A stretch of 64,000 nucleotides of DNA from Belliella pelovolcani (GTDB lineage Bacteria; Bacteroidota; Bacteroidia; Cytophagales; Cyclobacteriaceae): assembly GCF_900156785.1 (NCBI RefSeq), contig NZ_FTOP01000007.1:1-64000 (forward strand), given 5' to 3'. Shown piece after piece: positions 1 through 11,000 of the stretch (its first letter is position 1; each line of letters starts with the position of its first letter). Made by a program: the position numbers and the translations under genes. The notes beneath the pieces were generated by a model. That model made no database searches. It was given only the letters and a program-made list of their open reading frames with translations, and was not told the origin of the DNA.

Positions 1-162
1 AAGCTGAGAAAAACCCTGTTTTTGAACGAGGGTCAGCAAAAACTGGCAAAAATGTTCGATTTTTGATTTTGGGTGTCCCAGTGTCGAAGTCAGGAAAAAG
101 AAATCAAGATCAAGAAAACTGATCTTGTTGCAGGTAAGTTCACTGTTAAATTATAACAATTC

Positions 163-204
163 AAAAAAGTCAGGAATCTGCTATCTCTCGATTGCAGATT
201 CCTG
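163..204 (-). terminator. Rho-independent terminator after the subtilase gene
   Basis: An 11-bp perfect stem (171-181 with 194-204) is followed on the minus strand by a six-T run. It lies about 80 bases past the stop of the leftward subtilase gene. Confidence 0.6.
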
Positions 205-282
205 TATTATTTGAAGATTTTGATTTTTTTTAAAACATTTGAATGAAAGTAGTCTTCCAAATGACAACATTAAGAATCTGAC

Positions 283-1518
283 TCACCTCCTAAAAGCTAT
301 CGGATCAGCCTTTCCTATCCAATCTATAGAATATCCATCTGTATCGATATCTCCTAGTACCCTCAAGCCAGACACATGGGGGGCTGACATGGAAGTTCCT
401 GTCTGATTACTATAACCACCTCCTCTCCAGGTTGATACCACATTAACACCCGGAGCTGCATATTTGATAGGTTCACCATAGTGTGAAAACCATGCTCTCC
501 TGTCTCTAGAATCTATTGCAGAAACTGTAATGGTATAGTTACCAACCACACGAGCTGGACTAAATGCTGTGGCCGGCAAGGCAGAATTACCAGAAGCTAT
601 GACCATCCAAATTCTTCTTTTTTCGGATACATTCAGTAAGGCATCATCTAGAACTCTACTCTCATCGAAACCCCCAAAACTCAGATTTGCGACATCCCCA
701 GGAATACCTCGAACACCTAAGTGCTCGATACCAGCTACCATTCCTGAATAAGTGTAAGCTGCCCTAGGACCAAAAAATATCTTAATAGGTACTACTGGCA
801 CACCTGCTGCTACACCTACTACACCAAAATGATTATCTAATGCTCCCACTGTACCCGCTACATGGGTACCATGTCCATGCTCGTCATTGAAGTTCCAATC
901 TTTTCTAAATCTATTATAAGGATCAAACCCTTTTTGCGTATCAATATTCAAATCAGGATGATTCAAATCGATACCCGTATCTAAAATGAATACACTGTGC
1001 CTACCTGAATACTGAAAGGGTCCTCCGACTCTCTTAATGCCCCAAGGAATAGATTGTGTATTGACTACAGGCTCTTCTGGTTGATTTTTTGGATGATCAA
1101 TGGGTCTTCCTAGCATGCCCATCCTATCCTGCTCTACATACTTTACCCTGGGGTCTGTACTAATTTCATGAATTTTTTCCTTGGATATTCTAGCTGTAAA
1201 ACCAGTCAATGCCATTGTATAAGTTCGATCAAGATCCTCTTCACTCAACTTATACTGCGCTAAAAATGAAATGGCTTCTTTACGCATGGCTGCTTGTGCA
1301 CCTTCGTAATCATCTGGATCAATTCTGAAATTGATTTGGTTGTCATGCAGAATTACAAAGTATTGTCCATCGATAGGCGTGGTACTATAATTAGGAAAAG
1401 TCATATTTTCCTGATCATCTGTCATTTCCACAGCTTCTTGATTATCCTCAGCACAAGACGTCATGCCAACCAATACGATTGCAGCAAAAGCAATACATCT
1501 ATAAAAGTTTATTTTCAT
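283..1518 (-). CDS. Subtilisin-like S8 serine protease, lipoprotein
   Basis: This is a secreted S8 peptidase. The N-terminus is a lipoprotein signal with lipobox VGMTSC, so Cys22 should be lipidated. Residues about 49-130 fit an I9-type propeptide inhibitor ending near YVEQD. The catalytic triad is visible: Asp180 in LDTGID, His216 in GHGTHVAG, Ser376 in GTSMSAP, with Asn311 as oxyanion residue. The chain ends only 35 residues after the catalytic serine, so no T9SS tail or C-terminal accessory domain is present; the last residues (DTDGYSIDWIGKADPIAFRR) are not typical of the family core. It stands alone, with its own terminator downstream. Likely role is extracellular or surface proteolysis. 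Family assignment is certain; substrate is unknown. Confidence 0.93.
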   Translation of the reverse strand: MKINFYRCIAFAAIVLVGMTSCAEDNQEAVEMTDDQENMTFPNYSTTPIDGQYFVILHDNQINFRIDPDDYEGAQAAMRKEAISFLAQYKLSEEDLDRTYTMALTGFTARISKEKIHEISTDPRVKYVEQDRMGMLGRPIDHPKNQPEEPVVNTQSIPWGIKRVGGPFQYSGRHSVFILDTGIDLNHPDLNIDTQKGFDPYNRFRKDWNFNDEHGHGTHVAGTVGALDNHFGVVGVAAGVPVVPIKIFFGPRAAYTYSGMVAGIEHLGVRGIPGDVANLSFGGFDESRVLDDALLNVSEKRRIWMVIASGNSALPATAFSPARVVGNYTITVSAIDSRDRRAWFSHYGEPIKYAAPGVNVVSTWRGGGYSNQTGTSMSAPHVSGLRVLGDIDTDGYSIDWIGKADPIAFRR

Positions 1519-1624
1519 AAATCTCTATTTATTATCAAATATATAAACAAAAATGTATTTCATAACAATTTTACTTTTAAGAAAGGATGCATCTTTTGAT
1601 TAATAATATCTACATAAACGAAAT

Positions 1625-1654
1625 AAGCCTACCAAAAAGATGTTTGGTAGGCTT
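1625..1654 (-). terminator. Terminator after surE
   Basis: A 12-bp stem (1625-1636 with 1643-1654, six-base loop) sits just past the surE stop codon. The trailing minus-strand sequence is T-rich but not a perfect T run. Confidence 0.55.
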
Positions 1655-1679
1655 CTCTGTGATTTTATCAAATTCAAAA

Positions 1680-2465
1680 TTATAAATTATCCCAATCCCA
1701 GTCTTCATTCATTTGATTGATAGCATAATGAGCTGTCAAATCATACTGACAAGGAACAATAGACACATAGTTGTTGGCTATTGCCCATTCGTCATTATCT
1801 TCTCCTTTATCGAAATTCACAAAATTGCCAGCCATCCAGAAATATTTACGTCCATTAGGGTCATATCTTTCCGAGAACTCTTCTTGCCATTTGGCATGTG
1901 CTTGTCTACATACTTTGACACCTTTGATGGGTTCATTCCTCTTTGGCGGGAAATTCACATTCAAAGCGACACCCTTGGACATACCATGGTCAAGCACTTG
2001 CTTTGCTATTTTGTAGACGTATTCTTCCACATGCGAAAAGTCTGCTTTGGAAGAATAATCACAGAGACTAAAACCAATGGAAGGATAGCCCTCAAGTGCC
2101 CCTTCGATAGCTGCTGACATGGTGCCTGAATACAAAACGGAGATTGAGGTATTACTACCATGATTGATACCACTGACAACTAAATCGACTTTTCGGTCTT
2201 TCAAAACATAGTGTTTGGCTAATTTGACGCAATCTGCGGGAGTACCACTAGACTTAAAAGCTTCTACATCTTCAAAAATATCTTCCTCGGATAATCGAAG
2301 CGTCTCACCTATTGTAATCGCATGTCCCATCCCTGATTGGGGGCTATCTGGAGCAACTACTACTACTTCCCCGATTTTTTTCATCACATTGACAAGTACC
2401 CTGATTCCCTTTGAAGTGATTCCATCATCATTAGAAACCAGAATCAATGGTTTTTTCTTTGGCAT
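1680..2465 (-). CDS. surE: 5'/3'-nucleotidase SurE
   Basis: SurE is a metal-dependent phosphatase that removes phosphate from nucleoside monophosphates, acting in stationary-phase survival and nucleotide salvage. The N-terminal metal-binding motif ILVSNDDGI is present near residue 8, followed by VAPDSPQSGMGHAIT and the conserved SGINHGSNTSISVLYSGTMSAA block that forms the active site. At 261 aa it has the normal family length. The ATG start lies six bases after the stop of the upstream small exported protein (3116-2472), so the two are probably co-transcribed. A hairpin terminator follows. Confidence 0.95.
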   Translation of the reverse strand: MPKKKPLILVSNDDGITSKGIRVLVNVMKKIGEVVVVAPDSPQSGMGHAITIGETLRLSEEDIFEDVEAFKSSGTPADCVKLAKHYVLKDRKVDLVVSGINHGSNTSISVLYSGTMSAAIEGALEGYPSIGFSLCDYSSKADFSHVEEYVYKIAKQVLDHGMSKGVALNVNFPPKRNEPIKGVKVCRQAHAKWQEEFSERYDPNGRKYFWMAGNFVNFDKGEDNDEWAIANNYVSIVPCQYDLTAHYAINQMNEDWDWDNL

Positions 2466-2471
2466 AAATTT

Positions 2472-3116
2472 TTATTTGATTTGGTTGTAATATGCAGTGA
2501 TTCTAAGAAGATCTCCACGTTTGTCATGGGCGAGTCTATTTTTCCGCATGTATAGCTTCACTTCGTCTTCTCTATCATCAAAGAAATCCATTAAATCTCT
2601 TTTTTTCAAAGAATATCTCTGAATCTTTCCTTCCTTAAAAAAATAAAAATTGAATGCCAATCTATAACCATTATTCATCATCATGGGACCTCCCCACATG
2701 GGGTTCATCATCATCGGGTTATTCATTCCTCTTGTATCAGTAGCTATATACTCTCTACACAACAAGGCCATTTCGCTGCCTTGAGTCAATATTTCAAAAA
2801 ATACTGGCGTTTCATAATCTGTGGCTAAGGCATAAGGTAAAGAATAAAATGTACGGATTCCTCCGTAGATTTCGTCAAAAACTTCAAATTGAGAAACATT
2901 GGAAGCACCAAAAGTCTCCACGCTTTGTCTCTGAACTTGTACGATGTTGTTATCTAAATCATACATTACCAACCCAACAATAATTTGTCCATCTGTGGTA
3001 GTCACTTGCCCCTTGTGCCAGACTTGTGATGGAAATTTATTTTGTGCCTCTACTTGGGTGAAGTTTGTATATGTAAGGAATAAAAGAATCAATAATCTTT
3101 TCATCTCTTTAGCCAT
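2472..3116 (-). CDS. Exported hypothetical protein
   Basis: I do not recognise a named family. The first 24 residues form a signal peptide (MKRLLILLFLTYTNFTQVEA from Met5), so the protein is probably periplasmic. The body has a segment reading GQVTTTDGQIIVGLVMYDLDNN, like the small beta repeats of Bacteroidota exported proteins, then a Met/Asn-rich stretch (MNNPMMMNPMWGGPMMMNNG) and a basic C-terminus. It lies six bases upstream of surE on the same strand. Start could be Met1 or Met5. No function is assigned. Confidence 0.7.
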   Translation of the reverse strand: MAKEMKRLLILLFLTYTNFTQVEAQNKFPSQVWHKGQVTTTDGQIIVGLVMYDLDNNIVQVQRQSVETFGASNVSQFEVFDEIYGGIRTFYSLPYALATDYETPVFFEILTQGSEMALLCREYIATDTRGMNNPMMMNPMWGGPMMMNNGYRLAFNFYFFKEGKIQRYSLKKRDLMDFFDDREDEVKLYMRKNRLAHDKRGDLLRITAYYNQIK

Positions 3117-3210
3117 TTTTGAGTTTGTCCAATTAAAATAACGAATAATTTATAAAATTGGTTGAAGCATAATAGCTTTTCTTATGCTTTGATTTCTAAA
3201 AAACAAGCTC

Positions 3211-3244
3211 AATCAAAAAATCCTCCTGATGTTCAGGAGGATTT
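3211..3244 (-). terminator. Terminator after ribBA
   Basis: A 12-bp perfect stem (3218-3229 with 3233-3244, loop of three) is followed on the minus strand by six T residues. It lies directly after the ribBA stop. Confidence 0.8.
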
Positions 3245-3249
3245 CAATA

Positions 3250-4467
3250 CTATTTTTTCATTATGGTATGACCCATTTTATCTCTTTTTGTTTGCAGGTA
3301 TTTTTCATTGTGCGGATTAGAGCTAATCTCTATAGGAAGCTGCTCCACGATTTCTAAACCATAACCCAATAGTCCAACTCTCTTGGTGGGATTATTTGTG
3401 ATCAGTCTGATTTTGCTGATGCCCAAATCTCTCAATATTTGAGCTCCCACACCATAATCTCTTTTATCCATTGGAAAACCTAATGCAAGGTTGGCTTGAA
3501 CGGTATCCATGCCCTGCTCTTGGAGCTTGTATGCTTTCAATTTATTGATCAAACCTATACCTCTTCCTTCTTGGTTCATGTACAAGACTACACCTTTACC
3601 TTCTTTTTCTACCATTTCAAGCGCCCTGTGCAATTGTGGTCCACAATCACATCTACAGGACCCAAAAATATCTCCTGTGATACAAGAGGAATGCACACGA
3701 ACCATCACAGGCTCGTCTTCTGACCATTGGCCTTTGATCAAAGCCATGTGTATATCATCAGTATTGGTTTGTCTAAATGCGATCAAATCAAAATCTCCAT
3801 AGGTTGTTGGCATTTCTACACCTATTTCTCTTTTGATCAAAGATTCATTCTTCAGCCTGTAAGCAATCAAATCCTTGATTGAAACAAGTTTAAGGTTAAA
3901 GCGCTCTGCTACTTTCACCAAATCAGGAAGACGGGCCATGGTTCCATCCTCGTTCATAATCTCTACCAAAACCCCCGCAGGCTGTAATCCAGCCAATCTT
4001 GAAAAATCTATGGCGGCCTCAGTATGACCTGCTCTTCTCAATACCCCACCTCGCTTTGCTTTGAGTGGAAATATATGACCAGGTTTGCCTAATTCATCCG
4101 GATGAATAGAATCATCTACCAAAGCCAGAATGGTCTTTGCCCTATCACTAGCCGAAATCCCCGTAGTACATCCGTGACCAACTAAGTCAACTGAGACTGT
4201 AAATGGTGTTTCAAAAGCAGCCGTATTGCTCCCGACCATCAATTCGAGACCAAGTTTTTCGCACCTATCTTCTATCAAGGGTGCACATATAAGACCTCGG
4301 CCATGTGTGGCCATAAAGTTGATGATTTCTGGGGTAACCTTTTCAGCTGCACAAACAAAGTCACCTTCATTCTCTCGATCTTCATCATCTACTACAATGA
4401 TAACTTCTCCGTTTTTGATGGCTTCAATGGCTTCCTCAATGGAATCTAATTGGTAGGGTAAGGACAT
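3250..4467 (-). CDS. ribBA: Bifunctional RibBA (DHBP synthase / GTP cyclohydrolase II)
   Basis: This enzyme starts both branches of riboflavin synthesis: it makes 3,4-dihydroxy-2-butanone 4-phosphate from ribulose 5-phosphate and opens the ring of GTP. The N-terminal RibB half shows [16 protein letters not shown] and the [14 protein letters not shown] loop. The C-terminal RibA half shows the zinc site CRCDCGPQ and the [10 protein letters not shown] active-site loop. The frame continues upstream to an ATG at 4503, but I choose the ATG at 4467 (MSLPYQLDS) because a TAnnTTTG promoter box lies at 4501-4508 and the usual family start aligns there. The product is then 405 aa, normal for RibBA. Confidence 0.96.
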   Translation of the reverse strand: MSLPYQLDSIEEAIEAIKNGEVIIVVDDEDRENEGDFVCAAEKVTPEIINFMATHGRGLICAPLIEDRCEKLGLELMVGSNTAAFETPFTVSVDLVGHGCTTGISASDRAKTILALVDDSIHPDELGKPGHIFPLKAKRGGVLRRAGHTEAAIDFSRLAGLQPAGVLVEIMNEDGTMARLPDLVKVAERFNLKLVSIKDLIAYRLKNESLIKREIGVEMPTTYGDFDLIAFRQTNTDDIHMALIKGQWSEDEPVMVRVHSSCITGDIFGSCRCDCGPQLHRALEMVEKEGKGVVLYMNQEGRGIGLINKLKAYKLQEQGMDTVQANLALGFPMDKRDYGVGAQILRDLGISKIRLITNNPTKRVGLLGYGLEIVEQLPIEISSNPHNEKYLQTKRDKMGHTIMKK

Positions 4468-4500
4468 AATTTTATTTTGAATGCTATAGATTTGGGTTTG

Positions 4501-4508
4501 CAAAATTA
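4501..4508 (-). promoter_or_regulatory. Promoter -7 box of ribBA
   Basis: The minus strand reads TAATTTTG, matching the Bacteroidota sigma-ABfr -7 consensus TAnnTTTG. It overlaps the longer possible RibBA start and supports the start at 4467. No well-spaced -33 TTTG was found, so this rests on the -7 box alone. Confidence 0.4.
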
Positions 4509-4553
4509 AAGGTTTTCAGTCAGTAAAACTGCCAAAAACCAATTTAAGTTTGG

Positions 4554-6497
4554 TTAATTGCTGATGACAATTCCTAGCTGTTTGTCGATTTCAGTTTGAA
4601 ATTTCTTCAATTCCATATAAACTCTCAATTTCTCATCCATCTCCTCAGAGGACTCTCCAGCTTCTTGGGCATACTTTATTTTGTGTCTGGATTCTTCCAG
4701 CATCTTTTTGATTACTTTTTGTTTCAATCTCAATATATTATCATAAACTGACTTGGCCAGATCATCTGCTTCCGTTGTGGTGAAAATCTGAAATCTTTCT
4801 TGCCAAAGTCTGGATATTTCATGTTTGCGAGTAATCATATTGATCACTTCTTTTTTCACTTCTGAATCTTGAGACTCCATGAAGTAGGTAGGCTGGGGTA
4901 AAATCCCTTTACTTAAGGCCTGTTTGTATAGATTTAGTATTTTGTTGAAAACAGGCGTTTCAAAAGTCAGGTCATGTGTTTCTTGCAACAAATACTCGCA
5001 AACACTCAACTCCTCAGAAACCATCTCAAAACCATAATTGACCAACATCCGCATCATTTCCCGCTCTTGAGCCTCAAGCTGAGAGCTGTAAGGGAGCGGC
5101 TCTTCTTTGGTAGGTAAGAAATCTTCAAATGGAGTATCGGCAGTTTCTTGCTCTCTTTGATCTCTAAAGTATTGGTCTTTTTGAACTTTGAGAAGAATCT
5201 TATTCAATTCAATCTGAATGATCTCTTCTTCTATTTCCAATAGCTTGGCAGATTGCCTTACGTACACTGACCTGATTATCGGTTCTGGAATTTTGGCAAG
5301 GCTTTGCACCACTTGCTTGATCAATTCGGCTCTTTTGACAGGATCATTGGCTGCTTCATCAGCATAAAGACTGATTTTGAATGCTATAAAATCTTGTGCA
5401 TTGCTTACAAGATAATCGGCAAAAACCTGTGACCCTACCTTTCTAGAATAGCTATCAGGATCATCTCCATCAGGAAAAACCACCGCTTTGACATTCAGCC
5501 CACCCTCCAAAAGCATATCAATACCCCTCAAGGAAGCCTTGATACCTGCTGCATCACCGTCAAATAGCACCGTGACATTGTCAGTAAACCTTTTGATTAG
5601 CTTAATCTGATTCTCCGTAAGCGAGGTACCTGAGGATGCCACGACATTCTCTATTCCAGCCAAATGCATGGATATGACATCCGTATATCCTTCTACTAGA
5701 TAACAGTTGTCTTTTTCCCTGATCGATTTTTTGGCCTGAAACATCCCATAAAGCACATCACTTTTGTGATACACTTCTGTCTCAGGTGAATTGATGTATT
5801 TTGGTTGTTTTTTATCCTGAGTGAGTATTCTTGCTCCAAAACCGATTGGTTTTCCGCCTAGATTGTGTATTGTAAATGTGACCCGACCTCTAAACCTATC
5901 ATAAACCCTATTTGGATCTCCTTCTTTTTGTAAAACAAGTCCAGCTTTGAGTAGAATTTCTTCTGAATGACCAGCTTCCTTAGCTGCCTTGAGTAAATGG
6001 TCCCAACCGTCTAAAGTATAGCCAAGATCAAATTTCTCAATGATGTTTTGATTGAATCCTCTCTCTTTGAAATAACTCAGACCTATTGCTCGACCTTCTT
6101 CTGTGTGCAGGTTTTTGACAAAAAAATCCTTAGCAAAATTCAATGCAATGTAAAGACTCTCACGTTCATTGTATGCTTGGATTTCTTCAGGTGTGTTCGC
6201 TTTGTCTTCCTCTACTTCAATCCCGTATTTCTTTGCCAGATGACGAATAGCTTCATTGAAGCCTACGCCTTCAATATCCATGACAAACTGAATGGGATCT
6301 CCCGCCTTGCCACAACCAAAGCATTTGTAAATCTGTTTGGCTGGTGATACAGAAAAAGATGGGGATTTTTCGTTGTGAAACGGACAACATGCCCAGAGAT
6401 TCTGACCCTTTTTCTTGAGCGGAACATAGTCATTGACTACATCTTCTATATCTGCTCGCTCTCGAACTTTCTCGGTTGTTGCTCTACTGATTGCCAT
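4554..6497 (-). CDS. dnaG: DNA primase DnaG
   Basis: DnaG synthesises RNA primers at the replication fork. The N-terminal CHC2 zinc ribbon is intact (Cys38, His41, Cys59, Cys62), followed by the catalytic core with the TOPRIM signature VEGYTDVI and the metal-binding LFDGDAAGIKA. The C-terminal third, poorly conserved as usual, should bind the DnaB helicase, whose gene is at 14268-15854 in this window. At 647 aa the length is typical for Bacteroidota. The start ATG is preceded by a minus-strand TATCTTTG box at 6518-6525 that could be its -7 promoter element. Confidence 0.97.
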   Translation of the reverse strand: MAISRATTEKVRERADIEDVVNDYVPLKKKGQNLWACCPFHNEKSPSFSVSPAKQIYKCFGCGKAGDPIQFVMDIEGVGFNEAIRHLAKKYGIEVEEDKANTPEEIQAYNERESLYIALNFAKDFFVKNLHTEEGRAIGLSYFKERGFNQNIIEKFDLGYTLDGWDHLLKAAKEAGHSEEILLKAGLVLQKEGDPNRVYDRFRGRVTFTIHNLGGKPIGFGARILTQDKKQPKYINSPETEVYHKSDVLYGMFQAKKSIREKDNCYLVEGYTDVISMHLAGIENVVASSGTSLTENQIKLIKRFTDNVTVLFDGDAAGIKASLRGIDMLLEGGLNVKAVVFPDGDDPDSYSRKVGSQVFADYLVSNAQDFIAFKISLYADEAANDPVKRAELIKQVVQSLAKIPEPIIRSVYVRQSAKLLEIEEEIIQIELNKILLKVQKDQYFRDQREQETADTPFEDFLPTKEEPLPYSSQLEAQEREMMRMLVNYGFEMVSEELSVCEYLLQETHDLTFETPVFNKILNLYKQALSKGILPQPTYFMESQDSEVKKEVINMITRKHEISRLWQERFQIFTTTEADDLAKSVYDNILRLKQKVIKKMLEESRHKIKYAQEAGESSEEMDEKLRVYMELKKFQTEIDKQLGIVISN

Positions 6498-6726
6498 TTA
6501 AAATTCACTTCAATTGTCAAAGATAAAAAGTATTCGGCCAAAACATAGGTGGCTTTTGAGAAACTATTTATTGTATTGAAAAGTTAAGATTAAGATTGAA
6601 ACTAAATCAGAACATTATTCATTTCACTGTATTCCTTGTGATGATTTAATACGACCTCAATAAAACTGAGTGTTTTATTTAGAACAATTATAGCCTAACT
6701 TGCGACAAAATTGAAAATCGTATCCA

Positions 6727-7821
6727 ATGACAATTAGCAAAGAACAAATCCTACAAGCGTTAGCCACCGTCGAAGATCCAGATCTCAAAAAAGATTTGGT
6801 GACTTTGGGAATGATTCAGGATATTTCTATAGAAGAAAACAAAGTTAGTTTTAAGGTAGTTTTGACCACTCCAGCATGCCCGCTGAAAGAAGTGATTAAG
6901 AACAACTGTATTGAAGCACTTGAAAATAGTTTGGGTACAGATGTGGAGTTGGATATTTTTATGACTTCCAATGTCACCACCACAAGAGACAATACGCCAC
7001 TGCTTCCACAAGTAAAAAACATCATTGCTATTGCGTCTGGTAAAGGTGGGGTTGGAAAATCTACAACTGCTTCCAATCTAGCTGTTGCTTTGGCAAATTC
7101 AGGAGCTAAAGTAGGCTTAATTGATGCGGATATATCGGGTCCATCTGTTCCTACCATGTTCAATGTAGAATCAGAGCAACCTGCAGTTAAACAGGAAAAT
7201 GGAAAAAATGTCATTATCCCAATTGAGCAGTATGGTGTAAAATTAATGTCAATTGGATTTTTGACCCCAGCAGATTCAGCTGTGGTATGGAGAGGCCCTA
7301 TGGCTAGTTCTGCTCTGAAGCAATTTATTGGTGATGTAGAATGGGGTGAGTTGGATTATTTATTGATTGATCTTCCTCCTGGAACTTCCGACATTCATTT
7401 GACTATGGTGCAAACCATTCCAGTCACTGGCGCCGTAATTGTAACTACACCTCAGAAAGTTGCGCTGGCAGATGCCACGAAAGGATTGTCTATGTTCAAG
7501 CAATCTCAAATTAACGTACCTATCTTAGGTGTTATTGAAAATATGGCTTATTTTACACCCGAAGAATTACCAAATAATAAATATTACTTGTTCGGTAAAG
7601 AAGGTGGTAGAAAGTTAGCTGAGAAATTTGAAGTACCGTTCTTAGGAGAGATACCTATTGTACAGAGCATCAGAGAAAGTGGGGACACAGGCTATCCTGC
7701 TGTACTAAAAGAAGGTGTTACGCAAAAAGCTTTCTCTGACTTAGCAGAAAGTGTAGCAAGACAAATCGCTATCAGAAACGCTAGCAAAGCAAAAACAGCC
7801 GTTGTACAAATGGGGGCTTGA
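6727..7821 (+). CDS. Mrp/NBP35-family iron-sulfur carrier ATPase (ApbC-like)
   Basis: This is a soluble P-loop ATPase that loads Fe-S clusters onto target proteins. Residues 1-80 form a MIP18/DUF59 domain (QALATVEDPDL, with ACPLK). The ParA-like ATPase follows with the deviant Walker A SGKGGVGKSTTASN and the Mrp signature DIDADISGPS-like stretch LIDADISGPSVP. The usual CxxC bridging motif of the family (MSYFxCPxC) is replaced by MAYFTPEELPNNKYYLFG, so the cluster-binding cysteines are missing there, as in several Bacteroidota Mrp proteins. The NifU-like gene begins 17 bases downstream, supporting a Fe-S assembly unit. It is unrelated to the Mrp antiporter operon at 31-36 kb. Confidence 0.92.
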   Translation: MTISKEQILQALATVEDPDLKKDLVTLGMIQDISIEENKVSFKVVLTTPACPLKEVIKNNCIEALENSLGTDVELDIFMTSNVTTTRDNTPLLPQVKNIIAIASGKGGVGKSTTASNLAVALANSGAKVGLIDADISGPSVPTMFNVESEQPAVKQENGKNVIIPIEQYGVKLMSIGFLTPADSAVVWRGPMASSALKQFIGDVEWGELDYLLIDLPPGTSDIHLTMVQTIPVTGAVIVTTPQKVALADATKGLSMFKQSQINVPILGVIENMAYFTPEELPNNKYYLFGKEGGRKLAEKFEVPFLGEIPIVQSIRESGDTGYPAVLKEGVTQKAFSDLAESVARQIAIRNASKAKTAVVQMGA

Positions 7822-7838
7822 TATTAAAGAGTTTGAAA

Positions 7839-8081
7839 ATGGAAATGAAAGAAAAAATAGAACAAGCATTAGACAGCATAAGACCATACTTAGAGGCTGA
7901 TGGTGGTAATGTGAAAGTAGTAGAATTAACTGATGACATGGTATTGAGGATAGAGCTTACAGGTGCTTGTAGTTCCTGCCCTATGTCTACAATGACCCTA
8001 AAAGCCGGTGTAGAAGAAGCTGTCAAGAAAGCCATACCTGAGATCATTAAAGTAGAGGCTGTAAATATCGCGGTTGCGTAA
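7839..8081 (+). CDS. NifU-like Fe-S cluster scaffold protein
   Basis: This 80-aa protein is a stand-alone NifU C-terminal domain that binds or transfers a [4Fe-4S] cluster. The diagnostic motif is GACSSCPMSTMTLKAGVE, with the CxxC cysteines that bind the cluster. It begins IRPYLEADGGNVKVVEL as in the family. The frame can be extended to a TTG at 7818, but the ATG at 7839 is preferred. It directly follows the Mrp-type ATPase, so the two likely form one operon for Fe-S delivery. Confidence 0.93.
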   Translation: MEMKEKIEQALDSIRPYLEADGGNVKVVELTDDMVLRIELTGACSSCPMSTMTLKAGVEEAVKKAIPEIIKVEAVNIAVA

Positions 8082-8097
8082 TTGTGTATTGAATTAT

Positions 8098-11000
8098 ATG
8101 GTTAGGATATTTCATCATTTGAGGGTAAGCTTGAGCTTTACCCTTTTCCTGTTTTTACTGAGTTTTTCGGTTTATTCACAAAACTTTTTTGGGCAGCCCT
8201 ATCAACACATGCATGATGAAAAGTGTGGCCATACCATCATTGAAAAAATGCAAGAGGAAGCGCTCGGAATTTATGGTTCCAGAGAATTTTTTGAATCTTG
8301 GGTCAATGATAAAATGGAAGAAATATCCAAATCACCACGAATCCAAGCCAGAGTTCAAAATGAAAGAAGAGTCATCCCTGTTGTGGTTCATGTCATTCAC
8401 AATGGTACAGCGGTAGGTCAAGGTGCTAATATTCCTTTATCGCAAATTGAAGCTCAAATCAGAACTCTTAATGAAGACTTCAGAAGATTAAATCCAGACA
8501 GAATTCAAACTCCAGCAGAATTCCAAAATGTGGCAGCCGATGCAAATATTGAATTTGTGTTAGCCAAAGTAGACCCAAGAGGTATACCTACCAATGGCAT
8601 TGTCAGGGTTCAAGGAACTAAAAGCGTCTATGATATCAATGATGCTGCTCTTATCTCAGAAATCTCTAGCTGGCCACCTGAAGATTACCTCAACATGTGG
8701 GTTGTCACGCTTCAACAACCTTTTATTGGTTATGCTACTTTCCCTGTTTCAAATTTACCTGGTCTAAATTTTTCTCCAACCCCAAGAGAATTAGATGGAG
8801 TAACGATGGATTACAGATATTTTGGTGAAGGTGGAAATGCAGTTTCGGGATCTAGAGGCAGAACTACCACGCATGAAATCGGCCATTTCCTTGGCTTAAG
8901 GCACGTTTGGGGAGATGCACAGTCATCAGCCAATGGCTGTGAAGTAGATGACTTCGTTGAAGACACTCCTAACCAACAAAGTCCAAACAATGCTTGTAGA
9001 ATTAACAATCCGCTTTTTAGTTGTGGTAGTAGGGATATGACTGAAAACTACATGGATTACACTCCTGACGCTTGTATGAATCTTTTCACCCAAGGTCAAG
9101 TAGCGAGAATGAACGTAGTACTAGAATTCAGTCCAAGAAGGGGCTCTTTGATCAATAACTTTGCAACACAAGACCCTAACTTACCTACAATAGATCTTTC
9201 AATCGAAAGAATTATTGACCCACAAGACCTTATTTGTTCCAACGATGTGACTCCAACTATTGAATTACTCAATAGAGGGCTAAACAATATAACCTCAGCA
9301 ACAATAGAAATCAGGCTAAATGGAAATTTGATTCAAAGCAGAAATTTCTCCTTCAACCTAGCCACGGGTGAAGATGCAATAGTGGATTTCAACCCGATCA
9401 ACTTGAGTGGCAATGGCCAAGACTTATTTGAAGCTAGAATAACGCAGGTGAATGGTCAATCATCAGACGGAAACCCAGACAACAATTCTAGAAACAGTAG
9501 ACCCATCATCCAACCAGAGATCAATATTCCATATTCTCTTGATCTTTCTACAAATATAGGTGATTGGATTATCAGAAATCCAGACAATTCATTGACTTGG
9601 GAAAGAGTTTCACTTCCCATATCAGGTAGCATTCAGAATTTGATACGAATTCAAAACTACGAATATGAAGCTCCAGGAGAATTGGACTTCTTCATTTCGC
9701 CATCGATTAATTTAGCCAATTTCCCTAATGCGCAACTGACTTTCAACATGGCGCATGCGCCATATAATGCCGCTGGGTTTTCTGATGTTTTGTACGTAGC
9801 AGTATCCACTGACTGTGGCAATACATTTAACATCATCGATTCACCTTATGATAAGGATTCCAATCTTTTACAAACAGCACCTGCAATTCTTGAAGAATTT
9901 ATTCCAAATTCAAATGCGCAGTTCAGAAGAGAGATTGTTAACCTTGCTCAATACAATGATTTTGATAATGTCAGAGTAGCATTTATCTCCAGAACTGGTT
10001 ATGGCAATAACATATACATCAAAGATATTGAAGTATTGGCTACAGAGCAGTTTAGATATAAAATTGACTTAAACAGGCTGGTAAGTCCAGGGCCAATCAA
10101 TGATGGCTCTCAAACAAACGAGCTAGTACAAATTACCAATACTGGTAACTTACCAATCACAAGCTTTATACTTAATCGACGAACAAATAATGCCGCACCA
10201 CAGAGCTTTGTAGCTCGGGGAGCTTCCCTGAATGCAGGCCAATCACTCAATGTGGAAATTCCAAATTCGCTTACTGCCTCAGGCGTTTCAAGAGTTCAAT
10301 ATGATTTGGTATTTCCAAACTTTGACCAAAATCCTGGGAATGAATCTCAACTTGTTCAATTCAACGTGAGAAATACCAATACAATCACAGCCCCTTGGAG
10401 ACAGAATTTTAATGCGACAATCAATCTGCAACCTTGGTCTAGTGTCAACACATTGAGCAATCAGAATTCTTGGGATGTGATTCCACTTCAAAATGAAGCT
10501 CAAAGTAATCTTATCAGGTTAGATGGATCCAATTCCAACGAGCCACAATGGGTTGGCTCACCAAAATTCAATCTATCCTTGAGCCGGCAAGCAAGTATTT
10601 TCTACAGCATAGCTGCTAGTAATCAGGCTCCTTCTACCGTTTTCAAAGTAATGGGGAGTACAGATGGTGGTGTGACTTATACGGAGCTCTTGAGAAAAAC
10701 AGGTGCAGAGATTAATACTGTCAGTTCAGGTTCCGTCAATCCTAATAACAGGGCTGAGTTCAATAGAGAGTTTGTGGATCTTTCTGAATTAGCAGGATCT
10801 GGAAGAACCAATGTAAGGTTAGCATTCGTCATCGAAAATGGAAGTCCTAGCAATGACCCTGTCTATATAGATGATATAGAATTATTCCTCTCTGCTAATC
10901 CTGAGCCAGTAGATCCAGGATTAGGTAATACCATTATTTATCCAAATCCTGCTAGAGACGTATTCAGCATTGCTTTCAATTTGCAAACTTACGAAACGGT

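Noticed and set aside
1-90. Open minus-strand frame at the left edge (reads FLPVFADPRSKTGFFS)
   Set aside because: About 30 codons without a start or stop in the window; too short to separate from chance. It could be the edge of a gene or a repeat outside the window.
6727-7821. Membership of the Mrp antiporter system because of the shared name Mrp
   Set aside because: The sequence is a P-loop Fe-S carrier ATPase next to a NifU-like gene; the Na+/H+ antiporter is the separate operon at 30898-36587.
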